A DNA stretch of 27,219 nucleotides from Hypsibius dujardini. Lineage: Eukaryota > Tardigrada > Eutardigrada > Parachela > Hypsibiidae. Location of the stretch: NCBI GenBank assembly GCA_001579985.1, contig LRSR01010303.1, positions 1-27,219 of the forward strand, given 5' to 3'. Below the pieces are notes generated by a model that searched no databases, was not told where the DNA came from, and worked only from the letters and a program-made list of their open reading frames with translations. Below are positions 12,611 through 24,117 of this stretch, piece after piece. The translations under genes and the position numbers were made by a program. Each line of letters begins with the position of its first letter. Within the stretch, counting starts at the first letter, position 1.

Positions 12611-12812
12611 CCAGATTACGTAAGTCCTCATTCACATCGGCGACGACGGCGGGCGGTAAGACGGCGGCGGGGATGGCGAAGTCGGCGACCGGAAATAGAT
12701 TGTGGATTGGCGGTCGCTTCCCATTCAATCGTCTGCTGAGGCCCTGAGGGACCCCTGCGGGGGGGGAGGGCGTTTTGGAAAAAAGGGGCGGGGAAAACGC
12801 TCCGGACGGCAT
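12611..12812 (-). CDS. Candidate upstream coding exon, possibly of the adenylate kinase gene
   Basis: From an ATG at 12812 a frame runs 67 codons to a donor (CTGG|GTAAAG). Its codons are GC-rich at third positions like those of the recognised genes. A strong internal acceptor (a run of C then GCAG) near 12758 would shorten it. The product has RRLNGKRPPIHNL followed by an Ala/Val/Pro-rich part and VNEDLRNLG. The PPIH word recalls the region before the first kinase domain of vertebrate AK5 (RLPPIHQF), which is weak evidence. The exon ends at phase 1 and does not join directly to the adenylate kinase exon beginning at 12051. An extra exon would be needed. Confidence 0.3.
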
Positions 12813-13336
12813 ACCGAACGGGAGATCGTTAAATATGGGAGCGAAGATGCTTATACAGCGCGCGATACAGCTTCGATGGCGAACCGAAAAGTTGCGCATG
12901 CGAGACGGCAATTCGGAAACAGAGCAACACAAAAAAATTAAGCTACAACTTACAACCAGGAACCGCAAACATAAAGGAAACTAGTAAAAAACTATGAAAA
13001 TAGTAAGTGGAAAATCGGATGGTGCTTCAGTGAGAGAACAAAATGACGGGTAGGTGGGGGTTATATCGAGGAACGAAATGCTGGAACGACGAACAAAAGT
13101 GTTAGGTGACTCAGACTAACTTGGAAGAACCAAAATGTTGAACGCCAGTGAATGACGCTCAATGGAAGAACATGCATGCTGGTGAATAAGGCTTAAATGA
13201 GGAACCGAGGGTTAAATAGGAATCAATGTTTACATTCATGTGATTTTTGTACCTAGAAAACTCCTCCAACTTGCTTTCGTTTCCATCTTATTCCTCGCCT
13301 TTTTACCACCCCGATTCTTCCAGTGATTTTTCCACA

Positions 13337-15131
13337 ATGGCTAAAAATACTGTGAGCAGTTCATTCCGCGGGATCGACGTGGACCAGTACAATGACGACG
13401 CGTACGAGGACAACGGCACCGCGGAGAACGGCGACGTCGCCAGTCCGGGTCCGGATGACGCCGAGCTTGTCAGACTGCTCAACCAGTAAGGCTTGACTTC
13501 CGATTTTTTATTTCGATATCCCGAATGGAAAAGGAGTGTTTCTCTTCAGAGGCAACAATGTGGAGGCACTGAAATTGGCCATCGCCAAGGCACCGTTGAA
13601 CAGCAAGCAGCAAGCAGTTAAGGTGAGGACGTCTCCTTCCAAAAACAAACGTTTTCCCTCGAGTGCCCGGAGTCTTCCAATTTTTTTTAGCAAATGCATA
13701 CATCGAAGTATTAAAAGCTAATTAAAAAAAGGAAAAACTTCGTTCCAACTGAAGACAGCAATGTGATTGATTTTAAAAAAGTAGGAGAGTGCAAAGGGTT
13801 CAATCTTTCAATCAATCAATCGCGTAGGCTGACAGTAGTTTCAATAAACGCTGCTTCGGTTGATTGTTGATTAGTTGCCGATTGCTGAAAAATTCAATTT
13901 AGTTAAGTTAACTAATTGAGGAGTTTTTTGAGTTGATATCCGGATTTTTCTACGCACAAGGATGTCTTGTAGTATCGTATGCATGAAATGTGGCATGCGA
14001 CAGAACACAATCATGCGATGGTCAAAATCAATTTATATGGGAAGAGCGAAAGAAGTTTAAATCCATCAATCAATCGACTAAACACATACAATAATAAACG
14101 CGATCAGCAAAATTTGCCAGGGTATTCATTGACGGTTGATTGATTGATTGATTGAGTGATTGATTGAGTGATTGATTGATTGAGTGGTTTCACTTCTATT
14201 GATTTGGCTTTACTGTTGAAGGGGTAGGAGATTTTTAATTCCTCGTTCTACAGGATAAAGCACTGCAAACCGTGCTGCGGATCATGACCAGCTTCAAGAA
14301 CTCAGACATTGACGCGGCCCTCCAGAGCATGACCAATCCGGACCACATTGACACCCTGATGAAGTACATCTACCGGGGCTTTGACTTCCCCGCGAACAGT
14401 TCAATGCTATTGAACTGGCATGAGAAGGTACGAAACTAGAAATCTCTCCCACCCATAAATCACTCGAAGCATGAGTACTTTGTTAGTACTGTAATTTGAG
14501 AATCATTCTAATAGTCAATAATGACTTTCCCATCATATCATGAGTTCGAATTATTTTTTTAATCGAAAGGGTAAACTAAAGCATTGCTGGGATGAACGTT
14601 TAGGACTGACAAATTAAAACTAAATAAAGCTGAAATTAATAGAACTAATACTAAACTAAACTGTTAGTGGCAGATTCAAAACTAAGCTAACACTTCAAGT
14701 CACTACATATTTAATCAAGAGGAAGAAGAATAAAAATGCTAGTCGGTAAGTGCGTCATGTTGAATCATTTTAAAGTTAAAATTAGATTAGAACTAAAACC
14801 GAAATTTTAAACTTTTCATTGATAAACTGTTTGGTTTCAGTTTTCCTAGTTCCTGAAAAAACTAAACGGAAACTCCTGGTCACTGAAGATAAAAAATAAT
14901 CGTCAAGTGCATAATTTTGAATTAATTTTAAAGTTGAATGAAACTCGGAAAATTAGATAGATGATCATTATTATTTGTAGATCTCATGGTGGATTCGAAG
15001 TTGATTTAGACTATTGTTAAGAGTGAAGTTGAATAAACTATCCTAAGCGTTTTGTGTGTTTCCTGTAGGTTTACGCGATAGGTGGCGTGGGAAGCGTCAT
15101 GCGTGTCCTCACCGACAAAAGGAGGCTCTGA
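13337..15131 (+). CDS. ARPC5: Actin-related protein 2/3 complex subunit 5 (p16-Arc)
   Basis: Four exons, 13337-13485, 13550-13622, 14254-14427 and 15069-15131, join in frame to 152 residues, against 151 in human ARPC5. The protein is the smallest subunit of the Arp2/3 complex that nucleates branched actin filaments. It begins MAKNTVSSSFRGIDVDQY, an almost exact family start, followed by an acidic linker. The helical core then carries NSKQQAVKDKALQTVL, LMKYIYRGFD, MLLNWHEK and GGVGSVMRVLTD, each with a clear human counterpart. Introns 2 (13623-14253) and 3 (14428-15068) are AT-rich and hold TTGA repeats and a diverged duplication. All splice joins are consensus. Confidence 0.97.
14132..14187. 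repeat. TTGA tetranucleotide repeat in ARPC5 intron 2
   Basis: About ten TTGA/GATT units, with complementary AATC runs earlier in the same intron at 13805-13822 and 14063-14078. Similar units occur at 5465-5515 and 7510-7580. Confidence 0.85.
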
Positions 15132-15512
15132 CCGGATAGTCTCGTGCTCTTTTCTGCCTCTTCTACGATTTCTTCGACCGAATATTTATTTTGGAAATTT
15201 CGCTATTCATGTGAATTAATTGTTCGCCATTTTTGACAGCTTTCCCCTTTTTTACCCACGCATACGTTCCTGGACCTGGATAGACTCGTATCTTGTACTA
15301 TGCGGATGTCTGTAGTCACAGTGCCGTAGAACCTTCCGACTACGGAACGGTGGGCATCTTCTTCCATATCACTACGATTCATGCCTGCCTATGCCTGGCT
15401 ACGGAATTTTTGTTTCATTACCAATGGATCCTCTCGTTGAGCTACTTGTCTGGCGTGTGAATGAATTTCTTTCTGCAGAGAGAATTACATGTCTGTGAGA
15501 AGGTTTTCTTCA

Positions 15513-15543
<31 letters not shown>
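15513..15543. repeat. ACAG tetranucleotide repeat
   Basis: About seven CAGA units with one CAAA variant. Confidence 0.85.
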
Positions 15544-15867
15544 TGGCTAGGCGTTTTATACGATTATTGCCGCATTTAGGGCACCACCGATCGGAGGAGT
15601 CACTTCATTAGCGGGCTCGGTGATTGCTCCGGGAAGCCGATAATGGGGCTCATTGGCAAAGCAAACTCGGATGGTTATCTGTGAGAGCGCTCGCGTTAAG
15701 TACTCCATTCCGCGGCTCTTTACGACCGTTCTGTTTCGTCCTCACACTGCGATGGCTATCGCGGTGGTGGTGGAGGATCATCCCATTCACTCTTTATCGT
15801 CCTCGCATCTTCCGTCATCTAGAGCGTTCAAGGAATTCCATTCGACGACGACTCATTTAACGGGAGA

Positions 15868-16118
15868 GACGAGACAGACAGCAAGGAACGACAGACAAAG
15901 GTTTGCTAAACAATGGGACAGACAAGTAGAATAGAGAGATAGACAGGCAAACTGACAGCCAGAAAGACAGGCGTGTGAGCAGACAGACAGACAGACAAAT
16001 AGACGGACAGACAGACAGACAAATAGACGGACAGACAAACAGACAAATAGACAGACAGACACATGCCGGAAGTTCCAAACCAGGCAACCAGATGGATAGA
16101 AAGACAGACAATCAGGTG
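15868..16118. repeat. Degenerate CAGA tract
   Basis: Interrupted CAGA units, including a repeated higher-order word (CAAATAGACGGACAGA) near 15995 and 16019, which suggests local duplication within the tract. Confidence 0.85.
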
Positions 16119-16856
16119 GATGATATGTTAACCAGACAAGCGAATATATACAGAGATGCATGGCAGTTAACTGAAACGGGTTCTCATCAAAAAGGAGGGT
16201 AGATTTTCGGGGCGTACGATCGACGGTTTAATTACTGGAATTCAGTCGGGGATGTGGGTAGACGTTTCAGCATGGCAGGACCTGGCCTTGTAATTTTTTT
16301 TCTCTCTCCCCCATACAGTAAGAGAGCAGCAAGCCTTGAAGGAAGACACAGGACCTATCACTCAACCGGTCCCTCCTGCTGGAGGGATAAAGCGAGCCAA
16401 CGTTCCCAGCGGGCTCTAATGAGGTGGATTTGTGTGTGTGTGCGCGCTGGCGAATTAGTGCTCGCGGAAGTATGTAATTATTTTGCCTACAGCTACAGGC
16501 AGGCCAACTGAAAGTAGAGGAAGAGTGTGTACGCGCGAGCGAGGGTCATCCGCGATCCCAGCAGTGAATCGGCCTCCTCCGCTCCGAAACGCTCGCCTGC
16601 CCGCGCGGAATGCGTTCTCACCTGTTCTTTGATTATGCGATGAGCCGATTTTCACCTATACTTTTGTTCTAAAAACGGCTAAATTATAGGGTTGCCAAAT
16701 GACGTGTGGTAGTACAAGACGTGATCATGGAACTGTCTATACTTTATTCCATCAAAAGGGGACATGTGCCGGTAAAGACCCATCTTCCAGACAAATCCTT
16801 AAGCTGGTGGAAGAATAATCTTTGAAAGTTACATAACCGTCAATTTATCTTTCTAG

Positions 16857-16857
16857 C

Positions 16858-16920
<63 letters not shown>

Positions 16921-16927
16921 GCCTGCC
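16857..16927. repeat. CTGT tetranucleotide repeat
   Basis: About sixteen CTGT units with a single GTGT break and CTGC at the right end. Confidence 0.95.
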
Positions 16928-17548
16928 TTCCAGTCTGTTCTTTCGTCTCTAAAACCGCAAGTCAATTTACGGTCCAAAGAACGTGTCTTGGTCCACACGA
17001 ACGAACACTACAAATCCCGGCTCATTAAAGGATTGCTTGCAACAGCCTCACATGGTCCCAAGCACGGCAAATTGTTGTGTGTCGAGAGTAAACGTGGTGT
17101 GTCGACGACTCTTGGCTGTCTTCCCCATTTCGCGATATCAACGTTCCCCTATTGAAAATCGGGAAATGTCCCAAGTCTGTAATTATGCTAAAAGTTCTTG
17201 CGCGCGCTATTCAAATCCCTCCATTCACCACACACAACACTTGTGGGTACTACTACTTCTACTGCCATATGTCCTGTGGGTACTTCTACTGCCGTATGAG
17301 AACAAAATTTTCCCCTTCATCCACATCTATCAGGATTCCTCGTTTCATTGTGTCCCCAATCGATGATGGGAAATTAAGAAGAATTTCCTCGCAATTTCCT
17401 TCGACGATCAACTATATTGCAGGACAGGGCGCACTCAGACAGACAGTCAGTCAGTTCAGTCAGTCCGTTCAGTCAGTCTGAAGGATGAATAAAGAAAGAT
17501 GGGCGAATTGCAGCAAACTATTTCCCTATATGCAATTAGAGGACTAAT

Positions 17549-17941
17549 TCAAAGCGACAGCAAGCCGACACGTCGCCTGTGAACAAAGCTACTTAAAAGC
17601 AATTTACCGTGCCTGCTTTGAGAGTGAGACTCGCTTTTCTTTTGGGTTTTCTCTTTTACACGCGAATTCTCACGCAACACAGCGGGAACCTTGCTTTTCA
17701 CGCGCGGCTGGGCAGCATGTGCCATATCCTTTCTCCCCTTACATGGCATCTCTTGTCTTGTCTTCCCTTTCTTATAAGCCGGCTTTTCCAACACTGCTGC
17801 CGACTTTTGACATGTGTCTGAAAAATGATTCTTGTAACGCTTTGTTGGCACTTTAAAAGGTACACACATGCTACATGTCCACTGATGACCGTTTGGGGTA
17901 GTTGCAGGGTTTAATTCACCGTGACGCGCGTTAACATTCAC
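17549..17941 (-). CDS. Unrecognised open frame with a C2HC zinc-finger-like motif
   Basis: The frame is open for about 130 codons on the minus strand but has no ATG at its start (GTG at 17941). A stop lies just upstream, so it would have to be an internal or terminal exon. It encodes WTCSMC, then 14 residues, then HFSDTC, a CX2C...HX4C arrangement that could bind zinc, followed by a long Lys/Arg/Gln-rich tail. A possible donor (CACG|GTAAAT) is near 17607. Codon choice is not GC3-rich, unlike the recognised genes. It may be a gene fragment, an old mobile element or chance. I do not recognise the family. Confidence 0.25.
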   Translation of the reverse strand: MNVNARHGELNPATTPNGHQWTCSMCVPFKVPTKRYKNHFSDTCQKSAAVLEKPAYKKGKTRQEMPCKGRKDMAHAAQPRVKSKVPAVLRENSRVKEKTQKKSESHSQSRHGKLLLSSFVHRRRVGLLSL

Positions 17942-18193
17942 CTCTTACTCGTGTGTTTGGCCAATTTGAACTTTTAAGAGCGAAGAAAAAGGGCGCACTG
18001 ACATATATGTGAGCGAGCACTGACCAGGTAAATTGGTTTGCGGTTTGGAAGATTCGCGGTGATATGGCTTAAATGTCTGTAACGAGTCATTGAGCATGAG
18101 CCACGGTAATTGTCTTACGATTAGCACAACGTTTTCGGTCCAACAGTTCAGGATCCAGACAGTCAGTTACGGCAGAGGTAGTCGGTAGAGACT

Positions 18194-18202
18194 AAGAGAC
18201 AC

Positions 18203-18237
<35 letters not shown>

Positions 18238-18332
18238 CACACACACACACACACACAGACACACAGACACACAGACACACACACACACACACACAGACAG
18301 ACACACACACAGACACACAGACACACAGACAC

Positions 18333-18363
<31 letters not shown>

Positions 18364-18379
18364 TACAGACAGACAGGCA
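18194..18379. repeat. CAGA/CACA compound microsatellite
   Basis: CAGA units flank long CACA runs broken by CAGA. The three minus-strand frames across it give only Cys/Val/Ser low-complexity peptide. Confidence 0.95.
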
Positions 18380-18426
18380 TAGAACACAAGCCACATTGGC
18401 AAAGCAGGTGGGAAAGACGGTTTGAC

Positions 18427-18572
18427 CTCTTCCAAGTAATAGTGATCGTTGGCTACCAAGTTTTGATACTCATATTCCGGGTGGCAAATTAAAAAGAGGG
18501 CAATCGAGTTGTCTGTCCACATGATCGGATTGAACAACCCAGTTCTGTCATCCTTCATCTTCACAGAAATCA
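18427..18572 (-). CDS. Unrecognised candidate exon
   Basis: After an acceptor-like GGTGTAG, 48 codons are open to a weak donor (GAGAG|GTCAAA form). The peptide has ordinary globular composition: VKMKDDRTGLFNPIMW, then ALFLICHPEYEYQN and NDHYYLEEV. The DDRTGLF...W pattern recalls the central strands of an OB fold, but I cannot name a family. A second stretch with good splice signals, 18191-18119, follows in compatible phase. An upstream exon would have to supply the start. It could be chance. Confidence 0.25.
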
Positions 18573-19057
18573 CTACACCATTTCACGCTGAAATATGTGA
18601 TGGCATCCCAGAGATTCCACCAGTGTAAATCTACCGGGGGAGCAATTTAAAAGTGAGTGTGTATGGAGGATCCGTGCAGACCAGCCGCCAGGGACGCGTT
18701 GGTCAAGCAGGGAAGTACAGTCAAAATATGCCGCAAATATGCTCAGTATGGGGTCTTGTTCTGCGATTTTTCGCCATGATAAGCGCAATTTATCTAAAGG
18801 AAGACATTAGTCCAGTCCTCACCCCAGAGGGTGAGCACTGATCGGTCAAGTGGGAGCCGTACCGTATAAACAAGTTTGTAAACTTGACGAGTAGCGGATT
18901 GTCGCAAGCCGGTAAATTATCGTTAGAGGATAATGATGATGCGCCCCTTTCCGGAGGCCATGTTGCCGGCTGATCCCATTTTCTCCGATTTCTCGAATTT
19001 TAGGGGCAATTAAAGGCTGCATACAAGATCCAGATACTGGAAAAGCTAAGACACGGG

Positions 19058-19198
19058 CACAAACACAGACACAGGCACAGACACAGGCACAGACACAGGC
19101 ACAGACACAGGCACATACACAGATACAGACACAGACACAGACACAGACACAGACACAGACACAGACACAGACACAGACACAGGCACAGACACAGACAG
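19058..19198. repeat. CACAGA hexanucleotide repeat
   Basis: More than twenty units of CACAGA, with CACAGG variants in the left half and near-perfect units to the right. Confidence 0.95.
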
Positions 19199-19915
19199 CT
19201 GTCGGATTAGATTAAGACAACGAAATGCAAAACGTTTTTCTCAGACATCTGCCAATCGGTGTCCGAAATTGGACTGATTACACAACGCAATTCAACAACA
19301 AAGCTCTTTACAGAAACGCCAAATATTCAAGCCAAAATCAAATATTAAATATAGCATTCGCATTTTTGGGCGTCATTCCGGTTAAGAAGTCAAGCCCCAT
19401 CAAACAAAGCACCCATATGTATACCGCCCACAAAAATCGCATATCTAACAAATAAACTATATCATTCCCCCCGGCCTATTATCTTCCGAGCTACCGTAAT
19501 AATCACGATAATAATAATGCCAAAAACTCTTCGTTATCTGGGCGCACGATGAAGGGAAAAAGTGTGAACAATCGTTTTTCGGCCGGTATGAGAGAAGCAA
19601 AAGTCAACGCGGAATGCGCCATATGGCCAGTGTATATAGGAACGTTGCAGGCAACGTGTTCGTCTGTCCTTCTATTCGTTTTTCAACGGAATAAATCACC
19701 ATAATTCGAGTACACAACCTAGCAATTACCGCTCGGGTCCATGATTACAGGGTACATCGTACTACACACGGGGACCGTGGAGAGAAAGCAGCGCGCGGCC
19801 GTCAAGGGAGAATCGCGCATATTTCTTTAAACACAAAACAAAAACCGGCTTGTGTTAAAGGTTTTTACGAAAACAAAATTTGTGTGGGCTGTGAGGTTTT
19901 TCTAAACCGACGGGC

Positions 19916-19966
19916 CTGTCTGTCTGCAGGGTCCGACTGTCTGTGTCGGTGTGTGTCTGTGTGCCT
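19916..19966. repeat. Short degenerate CTGT/GTGTCTGT tract
   Basis: A few CTGT and GTGTCT units, including an internal TGCAGGGTCC break. Confidence 0.7.
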
Positions 19967-20260
19967 GGGTGATGGGTGGTAAGGTTTGACTTAACCCATG
20001 ACGTAAACCGGAAGGAAAACGCGGTGTCTATCGGGGATTTCTGACGACCGAGAGATCGATCGATCCATGGAGCGCGAAAATAAAAGCGTCACTGATTGTG
20101 TGCTGATTGGAGTGAATCGACCGTCCTCTCCGTTGTGGGGTCCTTTGCGACGATTAATTTGTGCCGCTCACTTTGATTTTATCTTGTAAATACCCACCAG
20201 AAACAATCGATATGTAAACTAACGGCATGACTCTCTAGAATTCGTTTAAGTACGTTTCCC

Positions 20261-20386
20261 AGACACAGGCACAGGCCCATCCACAAGTACATACAGAGAC
20301 ACAGGCACAGGCACAGACACAGACACAGACACAGACACAGACACAGACACAGACACAGACACAGACACAGACACAGACACAGACAT
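20261..20386. repeat. CACAGA hexanucleotide repeat
   Basis: Degenerate CACAGG/CACAGA units at the left become about thirteen perfect CACAGA units at the right. Confidence 0.95.
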
Positions 20387-20794
20387 GAAGGCGGAAGTGA
20401 CCTTAGTGGTCTCCGTGTTTCGTTATATATTTGGAATTATTTTACACATGTATTGTGCCTTTCCGCAACTCCGAACGGATTAATCGTAACAGCCATCCAT
20501 CAAACCGGCGCTGATAATTACAAAAGCGATTAATATCTTATTATGGATCCAGACAACTCGCCTCACCCACATGTCTACACGTCCGCGTATACGCACGTCA
20601 AAACCCAACCAAACCGTACATATCTTAACCGCTTTTATATTAATTAATGACGAGCCAAAAAGCCTCATTGCACGCCTACCGCACTCCTCAAAATAACATA
20701 CAAAAAGATGTATATGAGAAAAACATTTCCCAATCAAATGCGACCTGGCTTGTCATCGCAACGACCGAAATTAAGGCCTTCAATGTAGTACCGA

Positions 20795-20832
20795 CATATA
20801 TATATATATACTTATATATTTATATATATATT
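20795..20832. repeat. TA dinucleotide run
   Basis: TATATA runs with CTTATATATT interruptions. It is a simple AT-rich microsatellite. Confidence 0.8.
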
Positions 20833-21100
20833 CGAACGGACGTGAATTTCCGCAAGAAGAAGATAAATTTGACACATTTTCTTTCCGTCGTCGTCTTGTA
20901 CCCCGCCCTCTCGCAACGGACCGTCCTCCTCGCGACGACATCTGCGCGCGGGTGGAAAACGGAAGCCTTCTTGCCGAGCTTGTCTGACCTGCGGCCACCA
21001 ATTACTCTCCTTGTCAAAAATTGATTGCCGGGGTTGCCAATTTTCTCGAGACCCCTTGATACACTGTATGATCAATGTACCATCCAGTCCTCGATCGTTC

Positions 21101-21152
21101 AAGTCTGTGTCTGTGTCTATGTCTGTGACTGTGTCTGTGTCCGTGACTGTGT
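21101..21152. repeat. Degenerate TGTGTC/TGTGAC tract
   Basis: About eight hexamer-like units of TCTGTG with substitutions. The orientation is opposite to the tract at 20261-20386. Confidence 0.8.
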
Positions 21153-21691
21153 GAGAATGACGCGTAAGCCTTTTGTCTGGCCTCGTGTAAGTTTAAGACA
21201 GGTCCATGTACACAGACATCGAAGCTGTGTGAGAGGGGGACATTTTGATTTGTTTGACACAATAATATATATGAGAAGGGGAGAGAAGAGTTGTTTTTCG
21301 AGAGAAGTCGTGTTTGGGTTTCCGTCACACTTGCTGCTGACGCGCGAAAGAGAAGGCCAGACTGAGAAAGCGCAGCAGCGATCCATTGCGGACTGGAATT
21401 GAATGTGTCGAGCGCAATTGCAGTTTTTCTACTTTAATTTGCGATACAATATAGCGTCTGTTTTGAGGATTAAATATCGACTTCGTGAGTTGTGCCGGCG
21501 TCTCTGTCGCACGGTCTTGAGAGAAGATTGTCCCCGGCAATTTTGCACCTGATCGCTGTTTTCACTTAATAAGAAAAACACTCTTGTCTGCGGTGTGTCT
21601 GTTTCGTCGCGCAACGGTGATTTTTCTCGCTGTCTGTGTCTGTCGGAGGGAACAGAGTCTCTTCAACTCAGCACCGAGCTTGTCGTCTGAA

Positions 21692-21706
21692 ATGCACATC
21701 GCGACG
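21692..21706 (+). CDS. Candidate first coding exon of the Sp-family gene
   Basis: ATG CAC ATC GCG ACG is followed at once by a consensus donor (GTAAGT at 21707). It ends at phase 0, which matches the phase-0 acceptor of the large Sp exon at 25589, giving MHIAT joined to TSSTNSG. Vertebrate Sp8 and Sp9 also begin with a short coding piece before the Sp box. The implied intron is 3.9 kb. This is an inference from one ATG, one donor and phase. Confidence 0.4.
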
Positions 21707-21758
21707 GTAAGTTCATTCCTCGATTACACTCCACACCAGCCTGAGTAGAAAACTGAAA

Positions 21759-21843
21759 GCAATGTCTGTGTCTGTGTCTGTGTCTGTGTCTGTGTCTGTG
21801 TCTGTCTGTGTCTGTGTTTGTGTCCGTGTCCGTGTCTGTGCCC
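21759..21843. repeat. TGTGTC hexanucleotide repeat
   Basis: About twelve TGTGTC units with one tetramer slip and a few substitutions, just inside the putative Sp intron. Confidence 0.95.
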
Positions 21844-22818
21844 AGTTTGCGAGGGGTGTTAATTAGTTGTGACTGACAACTCTCTCCCCAGCGCCGGGAA
21901 GAGATATTTGCATGTTAACGGTTTATCGGATGCTTAGATCGCAGCGATACTTTTCACTTGCTGGCCATCATCATCACAACTGATAAGCATCACCGTCCTC
22001 CTGCTCCCGTAATTCCCTCATTGAGGGATAATAATAATTTCGGCCCCCTTCGCGAAAATCCCTCTAGTGCTATTATATTCTGCTCATCTAATCCTTCAAC
22101 TACTATCATAATCGGCGCTTTTCCCTCATGACCCTTGAACTTTTGAACAGAACTGAACTAGCAGACAAAACGTTACGCAAAGGAAAATAAAACGTTTCAA
22201 TAATTTAAGTGTTATATTAAATGTTAAATTAAGTGTTAAGTATTTATTTATTTCTAAGTAAAAAAAAAATAAATTTTATAATATATTTGATTTGAAGAAT
22301 TTTTATTCAACTTCGGTTAACAATAAAGGAAATAATTCACAGACCGGTCAATGAAGTCGTCAGTCTGTTTCAGACGGCACCAAAAATCTCGGCTAAATAA
22401 AGTTCGGACAATAAAAAAAAGGTCGGAAAGAGCAGATGACAGTTTTATGACGGCACACTGCGCGTCCGGCAATTTCGCACGCGATGGGACTATTGATTCA
22501 AATAAATCAAGGACACTTTTACGCGATATCGATAGAGATCCGCTCGCGGTCCATGAATTCGGTAGCGTGTTTGCTTTGCCAATTGCTTGGCCCATTCAAT
22601 AGACCGCGATGTTCATCGGATATGTGTGTTCGCGAATTGTGTTCCCGGCTGACTTTGAGACCTTTTGTTCTGACCATGGATCCATCCGGAGAATGAGTCA
22701 ATAGTTTTAATTGTCTGTTTGTTGGCTTAGTGTCATTCGATCCGGGCTTTGGCGAACGACTGAAAGCAAACACGAAAGTGTGGCCAATGACGCTCAAATC
22801 TGTTTGATTTTGTCCGTA

Positions 22819-22962
22819 ATCTGTGTCTGTGTCTGTGTCTGTGTCTGTGTCTGTGTCTGTGTCTGTGTCTGTGTCTATGTCTGTGTCTGTGTCTATGTCT
22901 GTGTCCGTTTCTGCGTCTGTGTCTGTGTCTTTATGATGTCTATATCTATGTGTCTGTCTATT
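22819..22962. repeat. GTCTGT hexanucleotide repeat
   Basis: About twenty units. The left part is perfect; the right part has TATGTC and CGTTTC variants. Confidence 0.95.
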
Positions 22963-23966
22963 CAACTCGATCATACCTGTGGCAAAGTGGATGGCTAAGA
23001 CATTTTACCTCACATCATAAAACAACTTTCAACAATGAGGCATTAAACTATCCTAACTACCGCGCGAGCCATTTTCTCCCCCAGTCAAAGTGTCTATCAA
23101 TTAATCAAAAGCCCTCCCCACCGAATGAAGGAACCATTTTATGGCCGTTAACGGAAAAAAGAAAAGCGCGAGAGAGGATTAACGGCATTATGGAACAAAG
23201 GTTCCCATAACAGTGCGCTCGGTCGTTAAGTGCGCCGAGCAATTTTTGCACCACCTTCCAGAGCACTCCACACCACGAAAATTGCCTTGTCCTTAGGTTG
23301 CCGCGCACAGTTGGAATCATCATGCCTGGAAAAGAATGGCGAGGGGGAAAAACTTTGAGAAGAGGGAGAAATATGATGGCATTCCATTAGAGCTCATTCA
23401 GCGGGGAGTCTCGGGATGGAAAAATGTGGGACAAAAGAAAAATAGGCAATCAACGGGAGGGGAAGCCCTTAAAGAGGTGAAAAAAAATCATTCAATCAAC
23501 ATGTCATTGGGAGAAAGCGATGAACGAGACCCCGGACTGCCTTTGTTTCACTTAGTTAAGACTGCCGTGTTAATTAAGCTCTCCTCGTGCGGTCAGGCAG
23601 AGGACACTGCCAGTCAGCGCGGTATCGCGGCTACAGACAGACATAACTTCTTTTGACATAAATTACGGAATGGAGAGACGGACGAAAAAAGATTACCGAC
23701 CTCGTAATTCATATTTCGGCTGTCCTTAGTTTCATTCTGGCAGGCCGCGACAGTCCGTCTAGCAATTTTGCGTATCCTCCATTGTGTGTTTGGAAGTGTC
23801 TGGAATGGGTGAGATCTCGCGACAGATTATTATGTCTTACCTTTCTTTTTTCTCACGCGATCTTGCTGCTACTTGAAATGTCGATAAAAAAACATAGACC
23901 TAATATAGACAGGCAAAGCCAGAATGGAGATTTACACACTGTCACAGAATGTCAATGTAGGACAAC

Positions 23967-24117
23967 GCAGACAGACAGGCATGCATTCAGTTATGCGATT
24001 TATAAGAGAGACCCAGACACAGACACAGACACAGACCCAGACACAGACACAGACACAGACACAGACACAGACACAGACACAGACACAGACACAGACACAG
24101 ACACAGACACAGACACA
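23967..24117. repeat. ACAGAC hexanucleotide repeat
   Basis: About seventeen units with two CCAGAC variants at the left. Forward frames read it as Asp-Thr or Thr-Gln dipeptides, which produces spurious open frames. Confidence 0.95.

Larger units (their letters stand above)
12052..13336. other. Divergent interval between adenylate kinase and ARPC5
   Basis: This spans the two facing-away start codons. It holds a CA dinucleotide run (12167-12191), a fold-back element (12219-12391), a GC-rich open frame on the minus strand (12611-12812, listed separately) and a stretch at 12960-13250 with loosely repeated GGAAGAAC-like words. Promoters of both genes must lie here. Confidence 0.5.
15132..21691. 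other. Gene-poor stretch rich in microsatellites
   Basis: Apart from the low-confidence minus-strand frames at 17.5-18.6 kb, I see no coding exon here. The plus-strand frames at 15624-15934, 16254-16511, 16983-17481, 19225-19455 and 20647-21402 lack family motifs and often carry repeat-derived peptide. The region lies upstream of an Sp-family regulator and may hold its control elements. Confidence 0.55.

Noticed and set aside
12702-12984. Plus-strand frames at 12702-12941 and 12775-12984
   Set aside because: They overlap the better-supported minus-strand candidate exon and give Arg/Gly-rich peptide without a domain.
18163-18400. Cys/Val-rich frames on the minus strand
   Set aside because: All are translations of the CAGA/CACA microsatellite.
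18573-18800. Minus frame ending just before the 18572 candidate exon
   Set aside because: It is open for 71 codons but is not in frame with the next piece and has no motif or convincing donor, so it was not added to the candidate gene.
23336-23656. 106-codon plus frame starting with ATG
   Set aside because: It has no recognisable motif and no supporting splice context. Its length is compatible with chance in a 10-kb non-coding region.
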